Origin: MED-G105 sp965263305
Lineage (GTDB): Bacteria > Pseudomonadota > Alphaproteobacteria > Caulobacterales > Parvularculaceae
Length of the DNA: 64,000 nucleotides
Assembly: GCA_965263305.1 (NCBI GenBank)
Contig: OZ253666.1
Location: forward strand, 1,674,001 to 1,738,000
Direction of reading: 5' to 3'
The translations under genes were made by a program, and so were the position numbers. Below the pieces are notes generated by a model. That model did no database searches. It was not told where the DNA came from and saw nothing but the letters and a program-made list of their open reading frames with translations. Shown piece by piece: positions 1 to 7,867 of this stretch (its first letter is position 1; each line of letters opens with the position of its first letter).

Positions 1-595
1 CGTTCCGCCGCTTAAGGCTGTCTGAGTCTTTCAAAAACCGGGGGTGGAGCGCGCCGTCGATCACGAGCATCGGGCCGGATTGGGTCGCGAACTGAACACT
101 TGGCGCCGTATCGATATAGCTCTGGGTTTCTAATACCCCTGCCCCAGACGCCGTTGTAAAAAACACACCGTTCGGCAGCATATGGAAATTTCCGGGCCCC
201 GGATTTGTGTTCGGGCTCTTCACTTCTCGCCCATTTTCTATGTAGTGCCCGACGGGTGTACGATCCCGGTGGTACATGCCAGCGTTCATCGCGAAGCGCA
301 GGTGCGTTTTCTGTTTCTCCAATGAGTTAGCAAGCGGGGTGAAATGCCGCCAAGGCGTATTGTTCTCGTCGTTTAAGAAAAGCCGGATGTTGTTTTTTGT
401 CGGATCGAAAACGCAGGCGACGTAAGGGTGGGTCTCAAACGTCACCGATCGACAATCGGGCTCATCCAAAACGGGTGCGGTCGCTGGTTGGGGCGCGCTC
501 TCATTGGAGGCGTCAACGGCCGTGGCGGCCCATATGGTGATGGTCAGTCCCCAAATAGCCAGTGCGGTATGGAGAGAGGTTAAAATCATCATCAT
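1..595 (-). CDS. Phosphodiester glycosidase family protein (DUF2233/YigE-like), 3' end outside window
   Basis: The protein begins with a hydrophobic signal sequence of about 28 residues, so it is probably exported. The mature part carries the family signatures FAMNAGMYHRDRTPVG and NPGPGNFHMLPNGVF, as in bacterial YigE/DUF2233 proteins related to the NAGPA phosphodiester glycosidase fold; the substrate is unknown. Three in-frame ATG codons lie at the start (595, 592, 589). The first is favoured because a purine-rich AAGGGGGAAGGG lies just upstream. The frame stays open to base 1, so the C-terminal part is missing from the window. Family assignment is from recognised motifs; the biological role is not known. 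Confidence 0.8.
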   Translation of the reverse strand, partial: MMMILTSLHTALAIWGLTITIWAATAVDASNESAPQPATAPVLDEPDCRSVTFETHPYVACVFDPTKNNIRLFLNDENNTPWRHFTPLANSLEKQKTHLRFAMNAGMYHRDRTPVGHYIENGREVKSPNTNPGPGNFHMLPNGVFFTTASGAGVLETQSYIDTAPSVQFATQSGPMLVIDGALHPRFLKDSDSLKRRN

Positions 596-787
596 AATCC
601 CTTCCCCCTTAGGTTTAGCCGAACCGGGTCAAAGGGAAAATGCGCGCGCCGCGCGGTTCCCAATAACGTGAAAAAATAATGCTCAAAATTCGGCGGATTG
701 CTGAAAAAATAATAAATACAGCCCATTAGGCCTTTCCGGGTGGTAATGCCTGGCCGGAGCGTTGTCGGAACTGGCTCTGTGAATACG

Positions 788-1177
788 CTAGCGAAAATCG
801 GTGGATCGTTGCCTGGGGCGGATGATGCTGGCCGTTATCGTCAACAGGCCCGCCGCCGCTAGGATATATCCGCCGATAAAGCCCGGTAACGATACCGCCA
901 TCATGGCGGCGTCAATCAATACCGATAGGCCGATTACAGCCGTCACGATACGCCCTATTGATGACGCCCAACCGCTGATCAATACGAGGACGCCATAGAA
1001 CCCCCAGTGATTGGAGGGGAACAGCCATAAGGGCCGAAGGGCGGTTTGCATGAAGGGAGAACGCACCTCCTGCGCCGCGGCGTCGGCCATGGGCAGTCCG
1101 CTCGCGTGAAACAGGGCGCCGGCGATTAAGGCCATGCCGCCGGTAAAGCTCAGGAAACGAAAAGCAAACCGCCTCAT
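788..1177 (-). CDS. Small integral membrane protein, last gene of padR operon
   Basis: A 129-residue hydrophobic protein starting MRRFAFRF with about four predicted membrane segments (residues ~8-28, ~58-75, ~78-95, ~98-118). I do not recognise a named family. Its ATG at 1177 overlaps the stop of the upstream membrane-protein gene in an ATGA tetranucleotide (1174-1177), which indicates translational coupling and a common transcript with padR. The reading frame continues open upstream to 1645, but that stretch lies over the other gene and is a shadow. The tail is polar and basic (RPRQRSTDFR). It probably acts together with the preceding membrane protein under PadR control; that is inference from context. 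Confidence 0.7.
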   Translation of the reverse strand: MRRFAFRFLSFTGGMALIAGALFHASGLPMADAAAQEVRSPFMQTALRPLWLFPSNHWGFYGVLVLISGWASSIGRIVTAVIGLSVLIDAAMMAVSLPGFIGGYILAAAGLLTITASIIRPRQRSTDFR

Positions 1178-1812
1178 GTTGATATTGCGGGACGGCTGGA
1201 GGACGACGATGTCGCGAGCGTTCTCAAATAATTCAGTGGCCGCCCGTAGAGAAAGACGCCAGCGAGAAAAAACGTGATCCAGACAAACGTCTCCTCCGCG
1301 ATGATGGCATAAGGGAAAACATGGGCCGCCCCGTTCTGCATCATCCCTAATGTGAGCAGGGAAAGTTGGCCCCAATTGATGGCAAGGGCCGCGGCGAAAC
1401 AAGCGCCAGCGATCAAGTGACGCCGCGCAAGCACCGTGACAGCGCAGAGCGCGTAAGCGACGCCCGCCAAGACGATGGCTGTGAAAAACCATGTAGGCAT
1501 TGTGTTTTCGCCATGACCGCTGACGAGATAGACGAGCCATATTTTCGCCCCGGCCCAACCGAGCAAAGCGGTGGCGAATAGCGGTCGAAGGATCGATTGA
1601 AAATGGGTCATTCTCTGTTTCTCCCAGAATAAGACAGTATAGCAACCAACCGCATACCGAAGAGCGTCTGCATCGTTTTCGATATGGTCAATCTCAGCGT
1701 GCATTGCCGCAGCCCAGGCTTGTCGCTCTTCGCAAAGGTCGGCGCCGACCGACGCCACAAGCGTTGCGGCCTTTTGAGCGAGCCGGCGCATTAGGGGCGC
1801 GTGATCGTTCAT
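1174..1812 (-). CDS. PadR-linked membrane protein of unknown function
   Basis: A 212-residue protein. The first ~60 residues are a soluble helical stretch with the pattern W..AM.AEI..I......L..A.GC, typical of membrane proteins encoded next to PadR regulators. Four or five membrane helices follow (from about residue 75). The start at 1812 (MNDHAPLM) is chosen because it forms an ATGA overlap with the padR stop and has GGAGA six bases upstream; an ATG at 1818 would sit directly on that ribosome site. The 4-base overlaps at both ends define a tight three-gene operon. Function is unknown; such PadR-paired membrane proteins are often envelope-stress or permease-like components. Confidence 0.75.
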   Translation of the reverse strand: MNDHAPLMRRLAQKAATLVASVGADLCEERQAWAAAMHAEIDHIENDADALRYAVGCYTVLFWEKQRMTHFQSILRPLFATALLGWAGAKIWLVYLVSGHGENTMPTWFFTAIVLAGVAYALCAVTVLARRHLIAGACFAAALAINWGQLSLLTLGMMQNGAAHVFPYAIIAEETFVWITFFLAGVFLYGRPLNYLRTLATSSSSSRPAIST

Positions 1813-2144
1813 CCGCATTCTCCCATGCCGTGCAATGCGGGTTTAAGGGCCTGGGGCGCCGTGTGGTTTATTTCGAGCGCTGCTTCGTGCGCCATTGCTT
1901 TGCCGGCGGCGGACAAGCGATAGACATGGCGGGCAGGGCGGCCAGGACGCTCTGCGTCACGCCACGACGCCTCCAGAAACCCCTGGTCGTGGAGACGCAT
2001 AAGAATGGGATAAATCGTGCCCGATTTCAGCCCCGTTGCTTTGCATAAATCGTAGCCATAGCGCCAGATATTGGCGTTTTCCCATAGCGCGCAGAGGACG
2101 CACTTAGTTTGTTTCGAGTGGTTCTTTCGACGAGCCATGAACAT
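1809..2144 (-). CDS. PadR family transcriptional regulator
   Basis: A 111-residue winged-helix regulator. Family landmarks are the segment YGYDLCKATGLKSGTIYPILMRLHDQG, i.e. the recognition-helix signature SGTIYPIL.RL, followed by the wing containing GRPARHVYRLS and the ending AAGKAMA. It is the first gene of an operon with two membrane proteins, and PadR proteins commonly repress the operon in which they lie. No clear Shine-Dalgarno precedes either possible start (2144 or 2138). A near-perfect palindrome abuts the first ATG and could be both promoter element and autoregulatory operator. The ligand or signal cannot be deduced. Confidence 0.88.
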   Translation of the reverse strand: MFMARRKNHSKQTKCVLCALWENANIWRYGYDLCKATGLKSGTIYPILMRLHDQGFLEASWRDAERPGRPARHVYRLSAAGKAMAHEAALEINHTAPQALKPALHGMGECG

Positions 2145-2146
2145 AA

Positions 2147-2160
2147 TCTATATATGTAGA
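2147..2160 (-). promoter_or_regulatory. Candidate PadR operator / -10 region
   Basis: Read on the minus strand, TCTACATATATAGA is an imperfect 14-bp palindrome (12 of 14 positions symmetric) ending two bases before the padR ATG. The contained hexamer CATATA lies six bases from the ATG, as expected for a leaderless transcript. Its location suggests autoregulation. This is inference from symmetry and position only. Confidence 0.4.
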
Positions 2161-2289
2161 CTTTATAAGCAAGTCTTTTTTGGCCCGACCTGCCTTTCGC
2201 CCTTTATGGCCGTTTATTCACAAATCGCGGCGCCGGCCATTAAGGGTTCGATGGTACGGATGGCCAATAACGTTTTGAGGAGTGGACGT

Positions 2290-2505
2290 ATGAGCCGGGT
2301 GTTTTGGTTGGCGATATTGATCGGCGGGTTTCAAGCCAGTGGCTGCGTCGCGGTGAAGACGGCGGGCGCTGCGGCGTCTGTGGGCGTTTCGGCGGCATCG
2401 ACGGCGGCCAAGGCCGGTGTGGGCGTCGCTAAAACCGGTGTCGATGTCGTGACGCCAGACGGAACCAAGAGTGATGAAGACGATCAGGCGAAGAATAACA
2501 ACTAA
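2290..2505 (+). CDS. Small lipoprotein (NF038104-like)
   Basis: A 71-residue precursor with a lipoprotein signal ending in the lipobox-like QASGC (Cys at about residue 19). The mature part is low-complexity Ala/Gly/Val/Lys (KTAGAAASVGVSAAS...), then VVTPDG and an acidic-basic tail. This resembles the tiny NF038104-type lipoproteins, whose role is unknown. The ATG at 2290 is supported by GAGGAG eight bases upstream. The same frame is open further upstream to 2071 but without a ribosome site. It converges with the YciB-family gene, the two stops being only nine bases apart. Confidence 0.7.
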   Translation: MSRVFWLAILIGGFQASGCVAVKTAGAAASVGVSAASTAAKAGVGVAKTGVDVVTPDGTKSDEDDQAKNNN

Positions 2506-2514
2506 CGGTTCCGC

Positions 2515-3117
2515 CTATTCTGACGTCAATGCCGGACGGTAAGACCAACGCAAGGCGCCGAACATCATAAGGCTATATAACGCGACATCCCCGAATGTCG
2601 TATAAAATAACCAAACATCCGTAGGCGCATAAACCGCTAAAACATAATTGGCGCTGGAGCCAATGAGGCTCATGATGCTAACGCTCAACGCCAGTCGCCA
2701 GGTCGAGATATTCATGATCGGCAGATATCCGGCGAGGCGGGCGCCAAGCCACCGCCCTCCGAACATACTGTCGACAGCAAACAGAAACGCCTGCACCAAC
2801 CCCATTGCAGTGGTGCGATGTTTGATAAAGGCGTCATCCTGAAAATACCAAGCAAACAGCGCTGACAGCCCCATTAAGGCGACCCCGTAAAGGGCGAGCC
2901 CGCCGAGAAGATTGACGTTCTTAAAAAGCCGCTGGGCGATAAGCAGGGCGACCCCGGCGACGGCGCCAACAATGGCGGCGTTTGTTAGACCGGCGGTCTT
3001 CGCCACGACAAAGAAAAGGACCCCCAGGGAAATATCAACGATCAGGGGCGTTACATTTTTTTTGAGTTTCCCGGGACGTAAGTCCTCACGTCGGAAATAA
3101 GGTTGGTGCGACGCCAT
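2515..3117 (-). CDS. YciB/IspZ-family inner membrane protein (septation protein A family)
   Basis: A 200-residue protein with five to six membrane helices. It matches the YciB/IspZ (intracellular septation protein A) pattern: an N-terminal D.SLGVLFFVVAK segment, the central F.DDAFIKHRTT corresponding to the family's conserved DD.FIKWK.T, then FGGRWLGARL and a late NYVLAVYAPTDVWLFYTTFG. Family members sit in the inner membrane and affect envelope synthesis and division. The first ~20 residues are polar (MASHQPYFRREDLRPG). This may be a divergent or second paralogue, so no gene symbol is given. Confidence 0.75.
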   Translation of the reverse strand: MASHQPYFRREDLRPGKLKKNVTPLIVDISLGVLFFVVAKTAGLTNAAIVGAVAGVALLIAQRLFKNVNLLGGLALYGVALMGLSALFAWYFQDDAFIKHRTTAMGLVQAFLFAVDSMFGGRWLGARLAGYLPIMNISTWRLALSVSIMSLIGSSANYVLAVYAPTDVWLFYTTFGDVALYSLMMFGALRWSYRPALTSE

Positions 3118-3324
3118 GCGAATTTGCCTAACATAAATCGATAATTAGCTAATTATCAAAATGATTGAACGTCGTCAATCTGGGTTTTCCGTTGCGCCCA
3201 ATTCCTGGCGTCCAAAAGGCGGCCTGCCAAATTGGCGAAGATACGCTCTTGTGAACCCAGCCCTCTTGGTTCCTTTACCCCTAGGCGATAGAACGAGATT
3301 GTCTTTGGCAGGTAAGAGTTTTTA

Positions 3325-3786
3325 ATGACGTCGAAAATATTCAATGATCGCAGTTTTTTTCTAATGGCGGCTATAGCCATTAGTATTTTTGTTGTTTTTG
3401 GACGCTCGTCACAGAATTCAATCGCCGCCCCTTTCGATGGGAAACCAGAGGTGATCGCCGCGACGTTTACCTCCGAATGGTGCACAGCCTGCAAAATTCT
3501 CGAGCCGCGATTGGCTGACGTTATCCCGGCGTTTACGGATAAACCGGTGCATTTTCTCGAATTAGATTTTTCATTCGGTCAGAAAGAAAAGGCCCGGGCT
3601 GTGGCTGTTTCTGAAGGGTTTGAAACGGCGTATAACCAATTTGAAGGCGCGACCGGTTTTACGCTTCTGATCGATAAAGACAGCGGTGAAATAATTGATA
3701 TACTGACGGCCTCTTATTCCGAGAGTGCGATGAAAGCCGCCCTAGCAAATGCTCTCGCCGTCGCATCCGTCAGCGACGGGCAATAG
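3325..3786 (+). CDS. Exported thioredoxin-like protein
   Basis: A 153-residue protein with an N-terminal membrane anchor or signal sequence (residues ~12-28, MAAIAISIFVVFG) followed by a thioredoxin-like domain. The redox motif is WCTAC within FTSEWCTACKILEPRL, close to the thioredoxin WCxxC with a hydroxyl residue in place of Gly. The later GFTLLIDKDSGEIIDIL segment fits the cis-Pro/beta region, although the canonical cis-Pro is not obvious. It probably acts in the periplasm in thiol-disulfide exchange. It stands alone between the YciB-type gene and a long non-coding stretch, and no partner is encoded next to it. Confidence 0.75.
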   Translation: MTSKIFNDRSFFLMAAIAISIFVVFGRSSQNSIAAPFDGKPEVIAATFTSEWCTACKILEPRLADVIPAFTDKPVHFLELDFSFGQKEKARAVAVSEGFETAYNQFEGATGFTLLIDKDSGEIIDILTASYSESAMKAALANALAVASVSDGQ

Positions 3787-4431
3787 AATTTTCTGCTGGC
3801 GTGAATGAAGACCGTAAATCGAATTAAATTCGATTAGAAACTAACCTATTGAATTTTCATCAGGAACATTAAATCGCGGTTTGAATTCGTCGATTCGACT
3901 TGCGGTCAAGCCAATTCTGAGTCATTCTTTACACGTTCCGAGGGGTGTCCCGCCTGTCGCCTTAGGACGACGTCTCGTGCGACGCGTATTCCAACGAATT
4001 TGTTTCTGTAAAGAAGTCAAAGCGTTAGGCACTGCGCGCCAGGGAGCAAGGGCGTATGGGACTGAGAGAGACTCTTTGAACCTGATCCGGGTCATGCCGG
4101 CGCAGGAACGGACAAAACGCATAGTCGTTTTCCTCATCGCGAGGCCTTTAAAGCATATGCAAGCGGTGGGGAGGGCGATGCGTCGCGAAGGCGCGGTGGT
4201 TTCACAAAACATCGTTTGTGATTGTGCTGCGAATGGTTCGTGTAGCGTGTATATACCGGCGTAAGGCCGCCAAAACTTTTGTTTTTGGGGCGAGCTTATA
4301 TCATTTTCTTGTATTCAATCTGATCCGGAATGTATTACATTGATCGGGCGGCGGCGCGTCGCCTATCGATGTGAGTCTCTCCGTGTGGTATATCGCTGGC
4401 TAGTCCATCCTTATTTTGTGGAACCGCCCCC
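3787..4431. other. Long intergenic region containing orphan TPP element
   Basis: No convincing gene lies in these 645 bases. The stretch 4041-4109 holds a TPP riboswitch-like core (separate entry). Downstream there are short complementary segments, for example AAAACG/CGTTTT at 4114-4132 and CCTC/GAGG at 4131-4143, and an A/T-rich hairpin near 4270-4288. No thiamine gene follows on the same strand before the lipoprotein start at 4432. Confidence 0.5.
4041..4109 (+). ncRNA. TPP riboswitch (THI element), apparently degenerate and orphan
   Basis: The element contains the conserved blocks in order: CTGAGA at 4062-4067, TTTGAACCTGATCCGG at 4075-4090 and ATGCCGGCGCAGGAAC at 4094-4109. P4 (CCTG 4081-4084 with CAGG 4103-4106) and P5 (CCGG 4087-4090 with CCGG 4097-4100) pair perfectly. 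P2 can form between AGGGAG (4041-4046) and CTCTTT (4072-4077). I see no good P3 between 4047 and 4061 and only a weak P1, so the pyrimidine-sensing arm may be decayed. The first gene downstream, 320 bases away, is a lipoprotein and not a thiamine gene. Confidence 0.7.
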
Positions 4432-5187
4432 ATGCGAATTACATCCCTTTTGCTCATCATCGTCGGCGCAGCTTGCGCGACCTCGCCATCCTCAATTGAA
4501 CGGCGATCAGACGCGCCGCAGACGATCGCTGGCGTTACCTCTCAAGATGCTGCCCCCGTCGCGCCTGGCATCACGCCACAACCGGACACTCGCCCCGCCG
4601 CCCTTGGATGGCTAAAAACGATTGAGTATGAACCCGACTCCGCCATTGCGCCCACCGCGCCCGGCGTCGTTTTTTCGTTGCCGCGCGTCCATGAAACAGT
4701 CCTCGAAGGTCATGTTCGGCGCTCGTTATTGGACGAATTGCGGGCTCAAAATATCAATGTTGTGGAGGAGGGGGCGAGTGCGGATTTAGACGAGGCTTTG
4801 GTCATCACCTACAGTGCGGAAGTGTTTAACGAGCATCGGGGTAAACGCCCACCCCAAAGCCCTTTACGATTTGCCCCGCCGTTATCTGATCCGCGTCGTG
4901 ATGATCGTTTTCCGTTAAGACCGCCCCTGCCCATTGGGGAGTTCGATCCAGGGTTTATTTATTATGACCCAGAAATCAATCGCCAACCGAGCGACCGGGC
5001 GGTGAAGGTCACCATGTTTTTACACCGAGGCTCAGAGCGCCTCTGGGCGGGCTATGCGAACGCCGAAATGCCCTACAATGGCCGTCGCGCCGTTGCGGAT
5101 GCGTTGACCCGCGCGTTGGTTCGCCAGGTTGGCGCAACGACAGATGCGCCAAACGCGGCGTTTTTCATTGAGACAGCCGGTCGGTAA
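4432..5187 (+). CDS. Putative lipoprotein of unknown function
   Basis: A 251-residue protein beginning MRITSLLLIIVGAAC, a short lipoprotein-type signal with a loosely matching lipobox (GAAC). Residues ~20-55 are a Pro/Thr/Ala-rich linker. A folded region follows, with a Pro/Arg-rich loop around residues 135-165 (GKRPPQSPLRF, FPLRPPLPIG). The C-terminal part (VKVTMFLHRGSERLWAGYANAEM ... ALTRALVRQVG) has the general arrangement seen in DUF4136-like envelope lipoproteins, but the match is weak. The ATG has only a weak upstream purine stretch. It is unlikely to be a thiamine gene even though it is the first gene after the TPP element. Confidence 0.6.
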   Translation: MRITSLLLIIVGAACATSPSSIERRSDAPQTIAGVTSQDAAPVAPGITPQPDTRPAALGWLKTIEYEPDSAIAPTAPGVVFSLPRVHETVLEGHVRRSLLDELRAQNINVVEEGASADLDEALVITYSAEVFNEHRGKRPPQSPLRFAPPLSDPRRDDRFPLRPPLPIGEFDPGFIYYDPEINRQPSDRAVKVTMFLHRGSERLWAGYANAEMPYNGRRAVADALTRALVRQVGATTDAPNAAFFIETAGR

Positions 5188-5254
5188 TAAATCAAGGCGC
5201 GGCCGGGAGCTCTCGCTCTTCTTGCGATCAGCTCTATCGGCGCTTATCGGCGCC

Positions 5255-6547
5255 TTAATCCATGAACGGATCTTTCATAAGGATCACGTCATCGCGTTCC
5301 GGGCTTGTGGAGACAAGCGCCACAGGGGTTTCGATCAGCTCTTCAATGCGGCGGACATATTTAACGGCCGCCGCTGGTAGGTCCGCCCAGGAGCGCGCCT
5401 TTTCTGTTGAGGCGCTCCACCCTTCCATCGTTTCGTAAATGGGTGTCACAGCGGCCTGCGCAGCGGCGCCATTCGGCAGATAGTCTAGTTTCTCACCGTT
5501 CAATTCGTACCCAATGCAAACGTTCAACGTCTCAAAGCCGTCAAGAACGTCAAGCTTGGTGAGGGCGATGCCGTCGACGCCGGCGACTTTTAAAGACTGA
5601 CGCACCAGCGCCGCGTCAAACCAGCCACAGCGGCGTTGTCGACCGGTGACGGTGCCAAATTCGTGTCCCCGCTCGCCCAAACGTTGGCCGGTGGCGTCTT
5701 GCAGCTCCGTCGGGAACGGCCCTTCTCCGACGCGGGTGGTGTAGGCCTTCACAATGCCGAGCACATAGCCCGTCACCCGGGGGCCAAGCCCCGCTCCGGT
5801 TGCGGCAAAGCCCGCCACCGTATTTGACGAGGTGACATAAGGATATGTGCCGTGATCAACATCCAAAAGCACCCCTTGGGCGCCTTCAAACAAAATGCGC
5901 TTTCCGGACCGTCTCGCCTCATCCAAAAGGCGCCAAACCGGCTTGGCGAAGGGTGTCAATCGTGGCGCGATCTCATTCAGCATGGAAATGATGTCGTCGG
6001 CGTCGATCTCGGGTTTGCCGTGTCCACGCCGCAGGGCGTTGTGATGTTCCAAAAGGGCGCTCACCCGGGCGGGTAATTGATCTGGGTAGAGAAGGTCCAC
6101 AAGCTTGATGGCGCGCCGCCCCGCGCGATCTTCATACGCCGGGCCAATACCCCGCTTTGTGGTGCCGATTTTATCGTCCCCGGCCTTTGCTTCGCGCATC
6201 TCATCCAGCTCCCGATGGGGCGGCAAGATGAGACAAGCGTTATCCGCGACGGCCAATCGATCAGGGGTGACATCAACCCCTTGGGTTTTTAATCGCTCGA
6301 TCTCCGCCAAAAGCGCGACAGGGTCCACGACGACCCCGGGGCCAATAACCCCCAGGCAATTCGGCCGAACAACGCCGGACGGCAGCAAGGAAAGTTTGTA
6401 AACCGTCTCTCCTATCACCAGGGTGTGGCCGGCGTTATGACCACCCTGGAAACGCACGACAACATCGGCGCGCGCGGACAACCAATCAACGATCTTGCCT
6501 TTCCCCTCATCGCCCCATTGGGCGCCAATGACGGCGACATTGGCCAT
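5255..6547 (-). CDS. purA: Adenylosuccinate synthetase
   Basis: A 430-residue enzyme that joins IMP and aspartate with GTP to form adenylosuccinate, the first committed step to AMP. Clear signatures are the N-terminal GAQWGDEGKGKIVDWL with the catalytic Asp, the GHNAGHT motif, GIGPAYEDRAGR, FEGAQGVLLDVDHGTYPYVTSSN, and the late KLDVLDGFETLNVC GTP-binding segment. The ATG at 6547 (MANVAVIG) is chosen over the longer open frame because it fits family N-termini and has GGAG nine bases upstream. It converges with the lipoprotein gene. Length and motifs are normal for the family, so the enzyme should be active. Confidence 0.97.
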   Translation of the reverse strand: MANVAVIGAQWGDEGKGKIVDWLSARADVVVRFQGGHNAGHTLVIGETVYKLSLLPSGVVRPNCLGVIGPGVVVDPVALLAEIERLKTQGVDVTPDRLAVADNACLILPPHRELDEMREAKAGDDKIGTTKRGIGPAYEDRAGRRAIKLVDLLYPDQLPARVSALLEHHNALRRGHGKPEIDADDIISMLNEIAPRLTPFAKPVWRLLDEARRSGKRILFEGAQGVLLDVDHGTYPYVTSSNTVAGFAATGAGLGPRVTGYVLGIVKAYTTRVGEGPFPTELQDATGQRLGERGHEFGTVTGRQRRCGWFDAALVRQSLKVAGVDGIALTKLDVLDGFETLNVCIGYELNGEKLDYLPNGAAAQAAVTPIYETMEGWSASTEKARSWADLPAAAVKYVRRIEELIETPVALVSTSPERDDVILMKDPFMD

Positions 6548-6990
6548 GCCTGCATGCTCCTTTTTGCGAGTGGAATAATTGTGCGGATGCGTTTTTGAAA
6601 AAGCGCACCATAGGCGCATCTATCCCCGCCGCAAGGGGCGGCGGTTTAAAAAGCTGACTGATGCCGACTAGGTTTCGTGCACTCCTACTGATTTCTTGTT
6701 ATGCCCGATGAGCTTGCGCCTCGCGGCCGGCGCGCGGCTACCTGATAGCGTAAACACCTTGATGAGACGCCCCGTAACAGAAAATTTTTCGGGCTGCTCG
6801 CCTAATCCGCCTTTTGTATAGATTTAAGATCAGCGCATGTTTCTAATTGTGAAACGCAAAGAGTTCACTACGTTCTAAAACGTAGCCTTGATCGTAGTAT
6901 AAAGCCCATTTGCAATGTTCAGATGCTAGTGTAAATCCTCCCCCAGTCGTACTCAGCGGGGCTTTAAGAAACCGGAACAAACGTTTTCAT
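6548..6990. other. Intergenic region upstream of purA and the AAA ATPase
   Basis: No gene was found here. The region separates divergently transcribed purA and the AAA ATPase gene and must hold both promoters, but no convincing -35/-10 pair could be fixed. A perfect 7-bp stem with a 4-base loop (CTACGTT, ctaa, AACGTAG; 6868-6885) lies about 105 bases before the ATPase start and may be an operator or RNA hairpin. Confidence 0.4.
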
Positions 6991-7755
6991 ATGTCGCGCC
7001 GTCAGCATAAAACAAACCTTCCCGCGCCTTTTTTGAAAAAAATAATGATCAAAAGGGATAAAACAAAAAAACGAGATGGCTACCCGTTCAATCTGCCATG
7101 GCTCAATGAAAATTTTGAACTGTCGTTCAGAGTACCAATAACTATTATTGTTGGCGAAAACGGAACCGGCAAATCGACGTTGCTGGAGGGTATTGCTGCG
7201 GTCGCTGGCTATGATGAAGCCGGTGGCGGTAAAGGGTACCGACCTGTTGATCATAGCAACGCGGCTGATAAAAGCGGCGCCTTATTAGCGGATGTCTTTA
7301 GTGCTCATTGGTTGCCAAGAGTGACAAATGGTTGGTTTTTTCGTGCGGAATCATTTTTCTCGGTGGCGCGATATCTCGATGAAGCAGCCAAGAGCGTCCG
7401 CGATGCGCCGCCCGATTTTTTATCTTGGTCTCACGGCGAAGGGTTCATTCGTTTTTTTGAAGAACGATGCACCCGCCAAGGGATTTATTTTTTTGATGAG
7501 CCTGAAAGCGCGTTGTCCCCCATGCGCCAAATCGAATTAATGAAGATGCTAAACGAAATCGGCAGGCAAAAAGTATCACAGGTTATTATGGCGACCCATT
7601 CGCCACTATTAATGTCGTTACCCGATGCTCAGCTTTTGGAGGTCACTCGTTTCGGTTTTGAGGAGACACACTTTACCGATACGAAGCATTTTAAATTGTA
7701 CTGTGACTTTGTCGCCGATCCAGAGAATTTTATTCAAGACTCTCTGAAAGATTGA
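6991..7755 (+). CDS. AAA family ATPase (COG3910-like)
   Basis: A 254-residue ABC/AAA-type ATPase. The Walker A motif is GENGTGKST at about residues 53-61, a signature-like SWSHGEGF lies mid-protein, Walker B is IYFFDEPESAL, and an H-loop follows in ATHSPLL. The N-terminus (FLKKIMIKRDKTKKRDGYPFNLP) resembles COG3910 single-domain ATPases of unknown role. The frame is open upstream to 6910; the ATG at 6991 gives the usual family length, but no strong ribosome site is seen, so the start is uncertain. The gene is solitary and its base composition looks A/T-richer than purA and serA, which might indicate acquisition. No toxin or nuclease partner is present. Confidence 0.75.
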   Translation: MSRRQHKTNLPAPFLKKIMIKRDKTKKRDGYPFNLPWLNENFELSFRVPITIIVGENGTGKSTLLEGIAAVAGYDEAGGGKGYRPVDHSNAADKSGALLADVFSAHWLPRVTNGWFFRAESFFSVARYLDEAAKSVRDAPPDFLSWSHGEGFIRFFEERCTRQGIYFFDEPESALSPMRQIELMKMLNEIGRQKVSQVIMATHSPLLMSLPDAQLLEVTRFGFEETHFTDTKHFKLYCDFVADPENFIQDSLKD

Positions 7756-7867
7756 ACCGTACTGAAGAGCGACAGCGGACTATATCCGCTGTCTAATGAC
7801 CTTGATCCAAACAACCCCGTGTAGCCCCTATTAGAAGTTGAAACAGGGGAAAGCGCGCTTACTTGCA

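Noticed and set aside
788..1645. Long open frame on the minus strand
   Set aside because: Only its last 129 codons are real; the first part is antisense-like shadow of the overlapping membrane-protein gene.
3881..4264. 127-codon open frame over the TPP element
   Set aside because: It runs through conserved riboswitch sequence, lacks a ribosome site, and its product has no domain or normal composition.
4112..4431. Idea that the TPP element controls the lipoprotein gene
   Set aside because: The gap is 320 bases with no clear expression platform, and the product has no link to thiamine.
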